Origin: Oceanococcus atlanticus
GTDB lineage: Bacteria > Pseudomonadota > Gammaproteobacteria > Nevskiales > Oceanococcaceae
Assembly: GCF_002088235.1 (NCBI RefSeq)
Contig: NZ_AQQV01000004.1
Span: forward strand, 143,553 to 207,552
Direction of reading: 5' to 3'
DNA length: 64,000 bases
Shown here: positions 23,012-32,643 of the stretch, in pieces
How the letters are laid out: each line of letters opens with the position of its first letter
How positions within the stretch are numbered: position 1 is the first letter of the stretch
Translations under genes and position numbers: made by a program
The notes under the pieces: model-generated
Database searches by the model: none
What the model was told of the DNA's origin: nothing
Seen by the model: the letters and a program-made list of their open reading frames with translations, nothing else

Positions 23012-23028
23012 CGGGGTGGGGTTACGGA

Positions 23029-25236
23029 TCAGTTGGTCTTGATACCGTCGCTGAGAATCTTCGGTGTGACGAAGATCAGCAGCTCACGTTTGTCGTTGCG
23101 GCGGATGGTATTGCGGAACAACACGCCGAGAATCGGAATGTCTCCGAGCAACGGCACCTTGTTCACGCCTTCCTCAGTGGACTGCTCAAAAATCCCGCCC
23201 AGCACAACGGTTTCGCCATTGTTGACCAGCACCTGGGTGTTGACGCTGCTGGTATCGATGGCGGGCTGGCCTTGAGCTGCGAGTGCGCCACGGGTGTCCT
23301 TGGACACTTCCAGATCCATGATCACGCGGTTATCCGGTGTGATCTGCGGGGTTACTCGCAGAGAAAGCACAGCTTTCTTGAACTGAGTCTGCTGAGCGGC
23401 GCCGCCGCCAGAGGTGACCGTGTTGATATAGGGAATTTCCTCACCTTGCTCGATCAGTGCTTCCTTGCCGTTAGCGGTGATCACGCGCGGGTTGGAGACG
23501 ACTTCACCTTTGCCTTCGGCCTGCAGGGCAGACAGCTCAAGGTCGACCAGAAAATCCGAGCCGAGAATGGAGATGCCATAGGACGGCACGTTGGTGCCAT
23601 CCGTGGATGCAGGCAAATTGGTCGCCAAGCGGTTGCCCACCGTGGGAAGCAGCGGAATACCGGCAGACAAGCCCTGTGTGACGATGTCCGCGCCAAGCAG
23701 CGAACCGGAGCCGCCAATGACGGTGTCGCCGTTCACGTCACCGAAGGTTGCGCCGAAGCTGGCACCAACCGAACGGCTGAAGTCATCGTTGGCGACAACC
23801 ACGCGCGACTCGATCAGTACCTGACGGACCGGGATGTCGAGACGACGGACCAGGCTCTGAATGCCCGCGAGCTTTTCGCGGGTGTCGTTCACGATCAGGA
23901 CGTTGGTGCGCTGGTCCACAGTGACCGTGCCGCGGTCGCTGATGAATGAGGAATTTTCCGAGGCAAGCAGGCCTGCAATATCAATGGCTTTGGCATAGTT
24001 GATCTGAATGATTTCGCTCACCAGCGGTGCGAGTTCTTCAGCTTGCTTCATGGCCTCGAGCTCCTGCTTTTGCTGCGCAGAAACTTCCGAGGTGGGGGCG
24101 ACCCAGATCACGTTGCCGGCTTCGCTTTTCGACAGGCCCTTGGTGCGTAGGATGATGTCCAGAGCTTGATCCCACGGCACATTTTCCAAGCGCAAGGTGA
24201 TGGAGCCGGAAACCGAGTCCGACGTCACCAGGTTCTTGCCGGCCACGTCGGCGATGATCTGCAGCAGCGCCCGCACTTCAATGTTCTGGAAGTTCACATT
24301 CAGGCGTTCGCCCTGAAATTGCGGCTCCTCGCGTGCGCGCTCTTCCTGCTCCTGCCGGCTCAGCGGCTGGAGTTCCAGGGTAAAGCTGCCACCCAGTTGA
24401 TAGGCGACCTGGTCAAACTGCGCACCCGAGACCGGCGTGATCGCAATGCGACCGTCATCGCCATCGCGTGAGACATCAATGAACTTGAACGGTGTGGCGA
24501 AGTCCAGCACATCCATGCGCGCGAGCATGTCATCGCTGGGCGCGATGCCGCGGAAGATGGCAACGATTTTTCCGCCTTCGCTGCGAACATCCACTTCAGC
24601 GGTGTCAACGCCCAAATCGACCACAAGTCGCCCGGAACCGGTTTCCGTGCGCCGGAAATCGATGTCGGAGAATTGGCCGGGCGTGGCGCGTCCAGCAGCC
24701 GGTGCCGGCGCGCTGGTCTTAACAATGTTGCTTGCAGCAGCTTGCTTAACGCGTGCGCTGGCGCCAGAGGGGCCATCCAGTTCGACCACAACACTGTTGC
24801 CTTCGGCGCGCACGGTGTAGGGAGTCAGCTCGCTAAGGCTGAGAACAACGCGGGAGCGACCGCTGGCTTCCACCGCCGTCAGCGTCTGGACGGGACCGAC
24901 GTTGAGAGGGATGCGCCGTTTGTCGAGCGCGAGTTTGGTGTCGGCGAGGTCAATGGAGATGCGTGGCGGCGTTTCCAGAGCAAATACCGAAGGTTGAGGC
25001 GCTGCGCCATCAAGTTTCAGCTCGATGGAGTGTCGATTCTTACCAGCCGGCGAAGTTTTAACTTCGAGCAGTTGCTGCGCGGCTTGAGCGCTTGCTGGCA
25101 GGGCAATCGCCAGCAGCAGGCCGACGCCTGCGCGCATGGTGTTTTTGACGTGCGTCGCCATGTTATTTCTCACTTTGTGCCCCCCAAAGTCCGTACCTGC
25201 GGTACTGCCAGTCTGATGTGTGATACGCAAGTACAT
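23029..25236 (-). CDS. pilQ: Type IV pilus secretin PilQ
   Basis: 735 residues in the longest frame. Two AMIN domains (about 55-290) bind peptidoglycan, a secretin N-domain follows (GERLNVNFQNIEVRALLQIIADVAGKN), then the C-terminal secretin barrel (VVSNPRVITANGKEALIEQGEEIPYI, PLLGDIPILGVLF). It forms the outer-membrane pore for the pilus. Start uncertain: ATG 25236 has AAAGGT before it and is 2 nt after pilP, while ATG 25161 (MATHVKNTMRAGVGLLLAIA) gives a classical signal peptide. Last gene of pilMNOPQ. Confidence 0.96.
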   Translation of the reverse strand: MYLRITHQTGSTAGTDFGGHKVRNNMATHVKNTMRAGVGLLLAIALPASAQAAQQLLEVKTSPAGKNRHSIELKLDGAAPQPSVFALETPPRISIDLADTKLALDKRRIPLNVGPVQTLTAVEASGRSRVVLSLSELTPYTVRAEGNSVVVELDGPSGASARVKQAAASNIVKTSAPAPAAGRATPGQFSDIDFRRTETGSGRLVVDLGVDTAEVDVRSEGGKIVAIFRGIAPSDDMLARMDVLDFATPFKFIDVSRDGDDGRIAITPVSGAQFDQVAYQLGGSFTLELQPLSRQEQEERAREEPQFQGERLNVNFQNIEVRALLQIIADVAGKNLVTSDSVSGSITLRLENVPWDQALDIILRTKGLSKSEAGNVIWVAPTSEVSAQQKQELEAMKQAEELAPLVSEIIQINYAKAIDIAGLLASENSSFISDRGTVTVDQRTNVLIVNDTREKLAGIQSLVRRLDIPVRQVLIESRVVVANDDFSRSVGASFGATFGDVNGDTVIGGSGSLLGADIVTQGLSAGIPLLPTVGNRLATNLPASTDGTNVPSYGISILGSDFLVDLELSALQAEGKGEVVSNPRVITANGKEALIEQGEEIPYINTVTSGGGAAQQTQFKKAVLSLRVTPQITPDNRVIMDLEVSKDTRGALAAQGQPAIDTSSVNTQVLVNNGETVVLGGIFEQSTEEGVNKVPLLGDIPILGVLFRNTIRRNDKRELLIFVTPKILSDGIKTN

Positions 25237-25238
25237 GA

Positions 25239-25790
25239 TTACCTTTCGTCTGATATGGCCACGACAGCGGGCCGTTTCACATAGCCACCAAAACCGTCCG
25301 GAACGATTTCTTCCAATTGAATTTGTGCGTCGGTGATTTTGACGATCTTGCCGTAGTTCTGGCCAAGGTGATCGCCATAGGTCGCACGGTGCACAATGCC
25401 GTCCGGTGCGCTCAGCAGCGCATAGGTTTGCTGCCGGATTTCAAGTGTGCCCATCAGTCGAATGCCATCCAGAGGGAACTCTTCCAGAGGTTCCTTGTTG
25501 CGGGTCAAATCCGGGCGCAGGGTGTTGAGTGGCAGATTGTTTGCCGCCAGTTGTTCCGGTTCGTCCTGGTCGAACGGTTCAAACGGCGTGCGTTCTCCAT
25601 GACGGCTGTAAGCGAAGGGCTCGTACGGCGTCATCTGCGGAATGGGGTCAATCGGGCCGGCCTTGCGAGCCTTTACATCAGCGATATAGGCGTCAAGGTC
25701 GCTCATGTCACGGGCGCAGCCACCAACAGCGAGGCTCGCTGTGAGCAGAGTCAGCGGCAATGCTAGGCGTATTTTGGATCGCATCATCAT
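25239..25790 (-). CDS. pilP: Type IV pilus lipoprotein PilP
   Basis: 183 residues. Signal peptide with lipobox VGGC places the lipidated Cys at about residue 25. The C-terminal part (FPLDGIRLMGTLEIRQQTYALLSAPDGIVHRATYGDHLGQNYGKIVKI) is the PilP beta domain that links the PilN/PilO inner-membrane complex to PilQ. Its start overlaps the pilO stop by 4 nt. Confidence 0.95.
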   Translation of the reverse strand: MMMRSKIRLALPLTLLTASLAVGGCARDMSDLDAYIADVKARKAGPIDPIPQMTPYEPFAYSRHGERTPFEPFDQDEPEQLAANNLPLNTLRPDLTRNKEPLEEFPLDGIRLMGTLEIRQQTYALLSAPDGIVHRATYGDHLGQNYGKIVKITDAQIQLEEIVPDGFGGYVKRPAVVAISDER

Positions 25791-26389
25791 TCGCCCTCCG
25801 ACTCGTCAAGGTAACGGTAGGTGGTGATGATGGCTTCCATACGCAAATCGCTGGAGTTGCCCTCGGCGCTAAGCTTCACGTCATTCACCGTCACGATGCG
25901 CGGTAGCGCAGCAACGCGGCTCACGAATTCAGCAATCTCGTGGTAGCTACCGGTGACCACAATCCGGTTGGGCAGGATGGCGTAGAAGTCGCGCGGGCGC
26001 TCATTTTCCGGCCGAAACAGTTGTTCTTCCAGGCCGGCGGCCACACGCGTCTGCGAAATGTCATTCAACAGATTGGCGACTTCGCTCTTGCTGGGCAGCT
26101 GGCGCAGCATGCTGCCAAACGAACGCTCCATTTCTTCTAGTTGGGCGCGGTAAGCATCCAGGTTCGCTGCACGCTTCTGCTTTTTCTCAAAGTCCTGCTT
26201 GAGTGTGACTTCCGTGCGTCGCTCCCGCTCTAGCAGATCGAGATTGGGAATGACCACGTAGTAGTAAGAGCCGACAATAATGACTGTGGCAAGGATGATG
26301 CACGCGCCGATATAGACGAATGCGGGCCATGCGCCGACATTGTTCGGATCAAGGGATTGGAGTTCGTCCAGGGCCTCACGAAAATTCAC
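25787..26389 (-). CDS. pilO: Type IV pilus assembly protein PilO
   Basis: 200 residues from a GTG at 26389 that overlaps the pilN stop (CAGTGA) and has AGGAGG about 7 nt upstream. The longer frame to 26503 lies over pilN and was not used. One membrane segment (about 18-42, FVYIGACIILATVIIVGSYYYVV) is followed by a coiled-coil and a ferredoxin-like periplasmic domain (AILPNRIVVTGSYHEIAEFVSRVAALPRIV). It pairs with PilN in the alignment complex. Confidence 0.95.
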   Translation of the reverse strand: MNFREALDELQSLDPNNVGAWPAFVYIGACIILATVIIVGSYYYVVIPNLDLLERERRTEVTLKQDFEKKQKRAANLDAYRAQLEEMERSFGSMLRQLPSKSEVANLLNDISQTRVAAGLEEQLFRPENERPRDFYAILPNRIVVTGSYHEIAEFVSRVAALPRIVTVNDVKLSAEGNSSDLRMEAIITTYRYLDESEGE

Positions 26390-26946
26390 TGGCCGTCCTC
26401 CTCTTTTTTCTTGGACGTCTGGAACTGCAACTGGAAATCGCTGTGGCGACGTCGATTGTCTTTTTGCGACTGAATCACGATCAGGCGTGATTTTTCGAAC
26501 CACGGCGAACCGTCCAGATTTCGGATGTATGTGGATACGCGGCCGTTGGATTCCGCGACACCATTCACACTCGTGGTGCGGTCTTTCTGCTGCAGGCTCT
26601 TGAGGTACAGCCCGGCCGGTGCGGTGGTCACCAGTTCATCAAAGAAGTGCACGATCTCAGTGCGACTGCGCTGGAGTTCTTCGATGATGCGCATGCGCGC
26701 CAGCAAATCGGCTTTGACCTTCTCTAGCGAGTCGATCTCCTTGATCTGCTTGTCCATCAAGCTGATTTCCTGCTTGAGGCGCTCATTGCGACTCTTCTGG
26801 AAATCGACGTCGCCGACGACCTTGGCGTTCATCGCATACGCCACACCGGCGCCAATCAGCGCGGCGACGGCAAGCGATATGAAAAACTGCTTTTGTCGTT
26901 CCTGGCGCTGCGTTTCGCGCCAATCAAGCAGGTTAATTTTTATCAT
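26386..26946 (-). CDS. pilN: Type IV pilus assembly protein PilN
   Basis: 186 residues. The conserved cytoplasmic motif MIKINLLDWRETQRQ at the start binds PilM. One membrane segment follows (about 21-40), then a coiled-coil and a periplasmic domain (FFDELVTTAPAGLYLKSLQQKDRTTSVNGVAESNGRV). The start codon overlaps the pilM stop. Confidence 0.96.
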   Translation of the reverse strand: MIKINLLDWRETQRQERQKQFFISLAVAALIGAGVAYAMNAKVVGDVDFQKSRNERLKQEISLMDKQIKEIDSLEKVKADLLARMRIIEELQRSRTEIVHFFDELVTTAPAGLYLKSLQQKDRTTSVNGVAESNGRVSTYIRNLDGSPWFEKSRLIVIQSQKDNRRRHSDFQLQFQTSKKKEEDGQ

Positions 26947-28022
26947 CAGTCAAAGGCCCTCATGGCGAGACCGAAGGCCAGAAGCAAGGACGATTCATCC
27001 TGCTGAAGCTGGCGGGGGCGCGCTTTGTTGGCAACGGGAATGCCTTTGAATGGGTTGGCGATGACGGTCGCTACGCCCAGCTTCTCCTGCACACGCTCGG
27101 CGAGATGAGGAATATTCGCGGTGCCGCCTGACAGGATGATCTGGTCAATCTCGCTGAACTTGGGCGAGTTGGCGAAGAACAGTTGCAGCGAGCGATCAAT
27201 CTGCTGGGTCAGGTCATCAATGAAGTACGGCAGCACTTCGCTGTCGTAGTCTTCGGGCAAGCCGCCCATTTTCTTGGCGTTGTTGGCCTCTTCTTCGGAC
27301 ATGCCGTAGTGGCGCATGATGTCTTCAGTCAGCTGGCGGCCGCCAAAGGCCTGTTCGCGACGGTAAATGACCTTGCGGTCATGCATGACCATAAACACCG
27401 TGTTGATCGCGCCAACGTCGATAACTGCGCAGGTGGAGTTCTCTCCGTTATTGGGCATCTGCGGGTGAAGCAGTGCGCACGCGTTCTCCAGGGCTTGGGC
27501 TTCGGTGTCGACCACCACCGCCTCCAGGCCAACCTGATCAAGCGTAAGCACGCGCTCGTCAATTGTTTCGGTACGGCACGCCGCGAGCAAGACATCGACG
27601 GTGTCTGCTGAATTGGCGGTCGGGCCAAGCAGCTGGAAATCCAGATTGACTTCGTCAATCGGGTAAGGAACGTACTGATCAGCTTCCAGCTTGATCTGTT
27701 CCTCCATCTCCAGCTCGCGCATATCGGCGGGCATCTGAATGATCTTGGTGATGACCGAGGAGCCGGCCACCGCAGTGGCGACCTTGCGCAGCTTGCTGTC
27801 GGAACGCTTGAGCGCTTTGGCCAAGGCCAAACCGACCGCGTCCGAATCACTGATCTGGCGTTCGGTTACTGCGCCCGAGGGCAGCGGTTCAATCGCGTAC
27901 GCCTCGATGCGGTAGTTGTCCCCTTTTTTCGATAGCTCCAGCATCTTCACGCTGGACGAACTGATATCAACGCCGATAAGCGGCGTCGAACGTTTTGCAA
28001 ACAGATTGCTCAAAACACCCAT
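26946..28022 (-). CDS. pilM: Type IV pilus actin-like ATPase PilM
   Basis: 358 residues, actin/FtsA-like fold. Phosphate motifs LIGVDISSSSVKMLELS (about 15-31) and CAVIDVGAINTVFMVMHD, with the adenosine motif ILSGGTANIPHLAERVQ near the C-terminus. The cytoplasmic protein binds PilN. First gene of pilMNOPQ and divergent from ponA, the classical arrangement in gammaproteobacteria. Confidence 0.96.
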   Translation of the reverse strand: MGVLSNLFAKRSTPLIGVDISSSSVKMLELSKKGDNYRIEAYAIEPLPSGAVTERQISDSDAVGLALAKALKRSDSKLRKVATAVAGSSVITKIIQMPADMRELEMEEQIKLEADQYVPYPIDEVNLDFQLLGPTANSADTVDVLLAACRTETIDERVLTLDQVGLEAVVVDTEAQALENACALLHPQMPNNGENSTCAVIDVGAINTVFMVMHDRKVIYRREQAFGGRQLTEDIMRHYGMSEEEANNAKKMGGLPEDYDSEVLPYFIDDLTQQIDRSLQLFFANSPKFSEIDQIILSGGTANIPHLAERVQEKLGVATVIANPFKGIPVANKARPRQLQQDESSLLLAFGLAMRAFD

Positions 28023-28082
28023 TCCGGGGCCCCCGCATGATCCCGATCCCTTTTCACGTGGCCGTCATTTCGGCCAAGCGCT

Positions 28083-28110
28083 ACTATATCTCACACCAAG
28101 CAGGTTTCAA
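28083..28110 (-). promoter_or_regulatory. Putative pilM promoter
   Basis: On the minus strand, -35 TTGAAA (28105-28110) and -10 TATAGT (28083-28088) are 16 nt apart. Transcription would start near 28076, about 54 nt before pilM. It lies in the 165-nt divergent region shared with ponA. Confidence 0.6.
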
Positions 28111-28187
28111 CTCTTGCAGCCACTTCAATCATTTGCAGCGCTTGTGCACGCTCGGTTTGGCACTAGCTGTTTGCTCTGTATATCTCC

Positions 28188-30656
28188 ATGCGTTTGATCA
28201 AATATCTGTTCATCTTCGGTCTTGTCTGCGGTGTTCTCGCCGCTATCGGCGTGGCTGGTGTGGTGTGGCATTTCTCTCAGGACTTGCCGTCAACCGAAGG
28301 CTTGAGAGATGTCCGTTTGCAAGTCCCACTGCGGATTTATTCCGCGGATAACCAGCTAATAGGCGAATACGGTGCGGAGCGCCGCGAACCCCTGGCCTAT
28401 CAGGAGATTCCTGATCCGTTGATCAAGGCCTTTCTGGCCGCGGAAGATGACCGCTTCTTCAAGCACCCCGGGGTGGATTACCAGGGCCTGCTGCGTGCGG
28501 CCTGGGTGCTTGCCCTGACAGGCGAGAAGGCCCAGGGCGGCAGCACCATTACGATGCAGTTGGCACGCAATTTTTTCCTCAGCTCGGAGAAAAGCTATGT
28601 GCGCAAAGTGCGTGAAATCCTGCTCGCATTGCAGATGGAGCGCCAGCTCAGCAAGCAAGAAATCCTGACGTTTTACCTGAACAAGATTTTCCTCGGCCAC
28701 CGCGCCTACGGGATCGGTGCAGCAGCCAAGGTGTATTACGGCAAAGAGCTGCCGGACCTGAGCCTGGCGCAGATGGCAATGATCGCCGGTTTGCCCAAAG
28801 CGCCATCACGCTACAACCCGATATCCGGTCCGCAACGTGCCCTGTTACGTCGCAACTATGTGCTGCGGCGTATGCGCGAGTTGGAGTACATCGATGATGC
28901 GGCATACCAGACGGCGCTGGACGAGCCAATCAGTGCGGAACTGCGGCGTGCCACCATCGATCTGGAAGCGCATTACGTGGCCGAGTATGCGCGAGGGCGC
29001 ATCATCAACCAGTTTGGTCTGGACGCCTACACCAGTGGCATCGAGGTTGTGACGACCATTCATGCCAAGCCGCAGCGTGCAGCCGTTGCGGCCTTGCGCA
29101 AAAATCTCATTGACTACGATTTGCGCCATGGCTACCGAGGTCCGGAAGCGCAGCTCGGCGATCTTGGGCAGGAACTCGATGGGCTCGATGGGGCTGAGCT
29201 GGAAACCGTGCTTGGCCCGATGCTGGAGGAATTTTCCTCCGTTGGTGGTTTGGAGCCCGCCTTGGTGCTGGCCGTGGATGAGTCAACGATTCGGGTCTGG
29301 TCGAGCGACAGTGGCGTGTTGACCTTGGATGCCAACGAGCAGCCTTATGAAAAGCTTGATCAGGTGCTGACGCATGGTGATCTGGTTCGCCTGAAGGCGG
29401 CCGATGCAGAGGATGGCAAGACAAGCTGGTCCTTGGCGCAGGTTCCTGAAGTACAGGGTGCGTTGGTGTCGATAGATCCGCAAAACGGCGCAGTGCTGGC
29501 GATGGCCGGTGGCTTTGATTATTTCGCCAGCAAGTTCAACCGCGCGATGCAGGCCCAGCGTCAGCCGGGCTCATCCTTCAAGCCGTTCGTTTACTCTGCC
29601 GCGCTTGAGAACGGGTTTACCCCGGCAACCGTCATCAATGATGCGCCTGTCGTTTTCCATGATGCGGCCTTGGGGGGCGCATGGCGCCCTCAAAACTACA
29701 GTGGTCGCTTCTACGGCCCCACACCGTTGCGCACCGGTTTGTACAACTCGCGTAATCTGGTGGCGATCCGGGTGCTGGAAGGTGCGGGCCTGGATACCGT
29801 GCGCAATTATGTAACGCGCTTTGGCTTTGAGCGCGACCGTATCCCGCGTGATCTGTCCATGGCGCTGGGCACCGGGGTCTTCAGTCCACTGGAGATGGCC
29901 GGTGGCTTTGCTGTCTTTGCCAACGGTGGTTATCGCGTTGAGCCTTATCTGATTGAACAGGTGCGAACAGCTGAGGGCGAGGTCTTGCATCAAGCTTTGC
30001 CACCCAGCGTGTGCGAGGCAGCGTGCCAGCGTGAGCGCGATGCCGAGCTTAAGGCTCAGGCAGAAATGACCGAGGTGCGCGAGGCACTGGGAACCAGCGC
30101 GTTGCAGGGTGAGGTGCAGGAGATGGTTTTTCCGCCCGCAGCTGAGCGCGTCATCAGCGAGGCCAATGCTTATGTGATGACGGACATGCTGCGTGATGTC
30201 GTGCAACGCGGCACTGCGCGTCGTGCGCGTCAGCTTGGGCGCAACGATCTGGCTGGAAAAACCGGCACCACCAACGATCAGATCGATGCATGGTTCTGTG
30301 GCTTCAATGCGCGCCATGTTGCGGTGTCATGGGTTGGCTTTGACGACATCAAGCCTCTGGGCTCGCGTGAGACCGGCAGTCGTGCTGCGTTGCCCATGTG
30401 GATTGACTACATGGGTGTCGCCCTCGATGGTGTTCCCAGCCAGGTGCGACCGCAACCGGCCGGTGTGGTCAGCGCACGCATCGACCCGGAAACCGGCATG
30501 CTCGCATCCTACGGCTCGGCCAACGCGCAATTCGAGATCTTTATCGAAGGCAAGCTGCCCGAGGCCGCTGATTATGGTTACGCCGCGCAGGATGGCGTGA
30601 CCGTCGAAGGCGCGCCGCCGAGCCGTGAAGATGAGCTGCTTGAGGATATTTTTTGA
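28188..30656 (+). CDS. mrcA: Penicillin-binding protein 1A (bifunctional transglycosylase/transpeptidase)
   Basis: 822 residues. An N-terminal membrane anchor (about 5-27) is followed by the GT51 glycosyltransferase with catalytic Glu86 in FLAAEDDRFFKHPGVD and QGGSTITMQLARNFFLS, an OB-like insert, and the transpeptidase with SxxK in QPGSSFKPFVYSAALE (Ser about 462), SRN in GLYNSRNLVAIRVLEGA (about 521) and KTGTTNDQIDAWF (Lys about 691). It polymerises and cross-links peptidoglycan in the periplasm. Divergent from pilM. Confidence 0.97.
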   Translation: MRLIKYLFIFGLVCGVLAAIGVAGVVWHFSQDLPSTEGLRDVRLQVPLRIYSADNQLIGEYGAERREPLAYQEIPDPLIKAFLAAEDDRFFKHPGVDYQGLLRAAWVLALTGEKAQGGSTITMQLARNFFLSSEKSYVRKVREILLALQMERQLSKQEILTFYLNKIFLGHRAYGIGAAAKVYYGKELPDLSLAQMAMIAGLPKAPSRYNPISGPQRALLRRNYVLRRMRELEYIDDAAYQTALDEPISAELRRATIDLEAHYVAEYARGRIINQFGLDAYTSGIEVVTTIHAKPQRAAVAALRKNLIDYDLRHGYRGPEAQLGDLGQELDGLDGAELETVLGPMLEEFSSVGGLEPALVLAVDESTIRVWSSDSGVLTLDANEQPYEKLDQVLTHGDLVRLKAADAEDGKTSWSLAQVPEVQGALVSIDPQNGAVLAMAGGFDYFASKFNRAMQAQRQPGSSFKPFVYSAALENGFTPATVINDAPVVFHDAALGGAWRPQNYSGRFYGPTPLRTGLYNSRNLVAIRVLEGAGLDTVRNYVTRFGFERDRIPRDLSMALGTGVFSPLEMAGGFAVFANGGYRVEPYLIEQVRTAEGEVLHQALPPSVCEAACQRERDAELKAQAEMTEVREALGTSALQGEVQEMVFPPAAERVISEANAYVMTDMLRDVVQRGTARRARQLGRNDLAGKTGTTNDQIDAWFCGFNARHVAVSWVGFDDIKPLGSRETGSRAALPMWIDYMGVALDGVPSQVRPQPAGVVSARIDPETGMLASYGSANAQFEIFIEGKLPEAADYGYAAQDGVTVEGAPPSREDELLEDIF

Positions 30657-31255
30657 GCTACGGCGAAGATCTGCGCAGCGAAATTGCGCGCGAAGCGGCC
30701 CGCTTGATGTGTGAGCAGGGTGTTAAGGATTTCGCCCTGGCCAAAAGCAAGGCGACCGAAAGTCTTACCGGCGGCACGCGGGCGCCGGTGCCCAGCAACG
30801 CCGAGATCGCAGAATCTGTGCGCGACTATCTGGAAGTGATGGATGGCGCCGCCTGGGCGAGCCGCTTGCGAGGGTTGCGTGAAATAGCGATCAAAGCCAT
30901 GCGGCTCACCTCGGAGTTCAACCCGCGTGCGGTGGGCGCGGTTGTAAACGGTTTGGCGACCCCGCGCAGCAGCGTGGTCCTGCATGTATTCAGCCCGTTT
31001 GACGAAGCCCTGGATTTTTTCCTCGGCGACCGCAACATACCGTTCGACGATGAAGAGCGCCGCGTGTTGCATCCCTCAGGCCGCGAGCTGCGCCGGCCCA
31101 GCTGCCTGTTCCTGGCCGATGAGACGGAAGTTGAGCTGGTCATATTTGGCCTGGATGATCGGCGTTGGTCGCCGCTTTCACCGATAGACGGCAAACCAAT
31201 GACGCGCTGGGACCTGCCGACCCTGCAGGCCAGTCTGGCTGACACCGAGGCATAA
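30653..31255 (+). CDS. Conserved-looking protein of unknown function, coupled to PBP1A
   Basis: 200 residues, no signal peptide or membrane segment. It starts at a TTG overlapping the ponA stop (TTTTGAG), with GAGGAT about 8 nt upstream, so it is likely translated by coupling. The N-terminal half is helical and charged (EIAREAARLMCEQGVKDFALAKSKA); the C-terminal half has a beta-rich stretch with SCLFLADETEVELVIFGLDDRRWSPLSPIDGKPM. I do not recognise a named domain. The sequence has normal codon use and a well-formed fold pattern, so I take it as real. A function in cell-wall growth would be guesswork. Confidence 0.8.
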   Translation: MSYGEDLRSEIAREAARLMCEQGVKDFALAKSKATESLTGGTRAPVPSNAEIAESVRDYLEVMDGAAWASRLRGLREIAIKAMRLTSEFNPRAVGAVVNGLATPRSSVVLHVFSPFDEALDFFLGDRNIPFDDEERRVLHPSGRELRRPSCLFLADETEVELVIFGLDDRRWSPLSPIDGKPMTRWDLPTLQASLADTEA

Positions 31256-31285
31256 AAAAACCGCGACCTCCGAAGGAGGCCGCGG
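31254..31285 (-). terminator. Rho-independent terminator after gltA
   Basis: Stem CCGCGACCTCC (31261-31271) with GGAGGCCGCGG (31275-31285), 3-nt loop, one mismatch. On the minus strand it is followed by seven T. It is 23 nt after the gltA stop and right against the stop of the convergent unknown gene. Confidence 0.88.
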
Positions 31286-31307
31286 CTGATCTTGGCGTCC
31301 TGCCGAC

Positions 31308-32600
31308 TTAGCGCTGCTTGATGTCGACGTAGTCGCGGCGCGGACTGCCGGTGTAGATCTGACGCGGACGCCCGATGCGGTTGCCCGGGTCGGCGGTCAT
31401 TTCCTGCCAGTGCGCAGCCCAGCCCACGGTGCGGGCAATGGCGAACATCGGGGTCATCATTGAGACCGGAATGCCCAGCGCTTTGTAGATGATGCCGGAG
31501 TAGAAGTCGACGTTCGGGTAGAGCTTCTTCTCCTTGAAGTAATCATCTTCCAGTGCGACCTGTTCCAGCTTCATGGCCAGTTCGAACTTGGGATCGTTTT
31601 CCATGCCCAGGTGCGACAACACTTTGTGGCAATGCTCGCGGATGATGGTGGCGCGCGGATCGAAGTTCTTGTACACACGATGGCCGAAGCCCATCAGGCG
31701 GAACGGATCGTTCTTGTCCTTGGCCTTGGCGATGAATTTGTCGGCGTTGGAAATATCGCCGATCTGATCCAGCATGCGCAGCACGGCTTCGTTGGCGCCG
31801 CCGTGAGCCGGGCCCCACAGGGCGGTGATGCCTGCGGCAATCGCGGCGTACGGATTACAGCCGGTGGAGCCGGCCAGACGCACCGTCGAGGTGGAGGCGT
31901 TCTGCTCGTGGTCAGCGTGCAGGATGAACAGCACATCCAGGGCCTTGGCCGCGACCGGGTCGACTTCATACGCTTCTGCCGGCACCGCAAACAGCATGTG
32001 CAGCAGGTTGGAGCAGTAGTCGAGGTTGTTCTGCGGGTACATGAACGGCTGACCGATCGAGCGCTTGTAAGCCGCGGCGGCGATGGTCGGAATCTTGGCG
32101 ATCATGCGGCGCGCAAAGATGTTGCGATGCTCGGGATCGTTGATGTTGGTGGTGTCGTGGTAGAACGCAGACAGCGAAGCGACCACGCCAGCCATCATGG
32201 CCATCGGGTGTGCGTCGTAGCGGAAGCCGTTGAAGAAGCTGCGCAGCGACTCATTGAACATCGTGTGGTAGCGGATCGCCTGGTCGAACTCTTCCAGTTG
32301 CGCGGCGCTCGGCAGCTCACCGTAAAGCAGCAGGTAGCAGACTTCGATGAAGCTGGAGTTGTTGGCCAGCTGGTCGACCGGATAGCCACGGTACAGCAAC
32401 ACGCCCTGGCCACCGTCGATGTAGGTGATGGCCGAGTCGCAGCTGCAGGTCGAGTTGAAGCTGGGGTCGTAGGTGAAGGTGCCGGTGGCGCCATACAGGC
32501 CACGTACATCAACCGCTTTGGGTCCCAGAGTACCCTCGACCAGAGGCAGGTCGGTGTTTTGACCTTCCGGGCTGGTAAGGACGAATTTGCTGTCGCTCAT
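31308..32600 (-). CDS. gltA: Citrate synthase (type II, hexameric)
   Basis: 430 residues from the ATG at 32600 ([13 protein letters not shown]), 6 nt after GGAG; an ATG directly upstream is also in frame. It condenses acetyl-CoA with oxaloacetate. The N-terminal beta domain with [23 protein letters not shown] is typical of the NADH-inhibited Gram-negative type. Catalytic residues are in [31 protein letters not shown] and [15 protein letters not shown]. With mdh and maeB it gives the window three central-carbon enzymes. Confidence 0.97.
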   Translation of the reverse strand: MSDSKFVLTSPEGQNTDLPLVEGTLGPKAVDVRGLYGATGTFTYDPSFNSTCSCDSAITYIDGGQGVLLYRGYPVDQLANNSSFIEVCYLLLYGELPSAAQLEEFDQAIRYHTMFNESLRSFFNGFRYDAHPMAMMAGVVASLSAFYHDTTNINDPEHRNIFARRMIAKIPTIAAAAYKRSIGQPFMYPQNNLDYCSNLLHMLFAVPAEAYEVDPVAAKALDVLFILHADHEQNASTSTVRLAGSTGCNPYAAIAAGITALWGPAHGGANEAVLRMLDQIGDISNADKFIAKAKDKNDPFRLMGFGHRVYKNFDPRATIIREHCHKVLSHLGMENDPKFELAMKLEQVALEDDYFKEKKLYPNVDFYSGIIYKALGIPVSMMTPMFAIARTVGWAAHWQEMTADPGNRIGRPRQIYTGSPRRDYVDIKQR

Positions 32601-32643
32601 CATGATCTCCAATGGTGCAGCACGGACGTAAGGCTGCGGCCTG

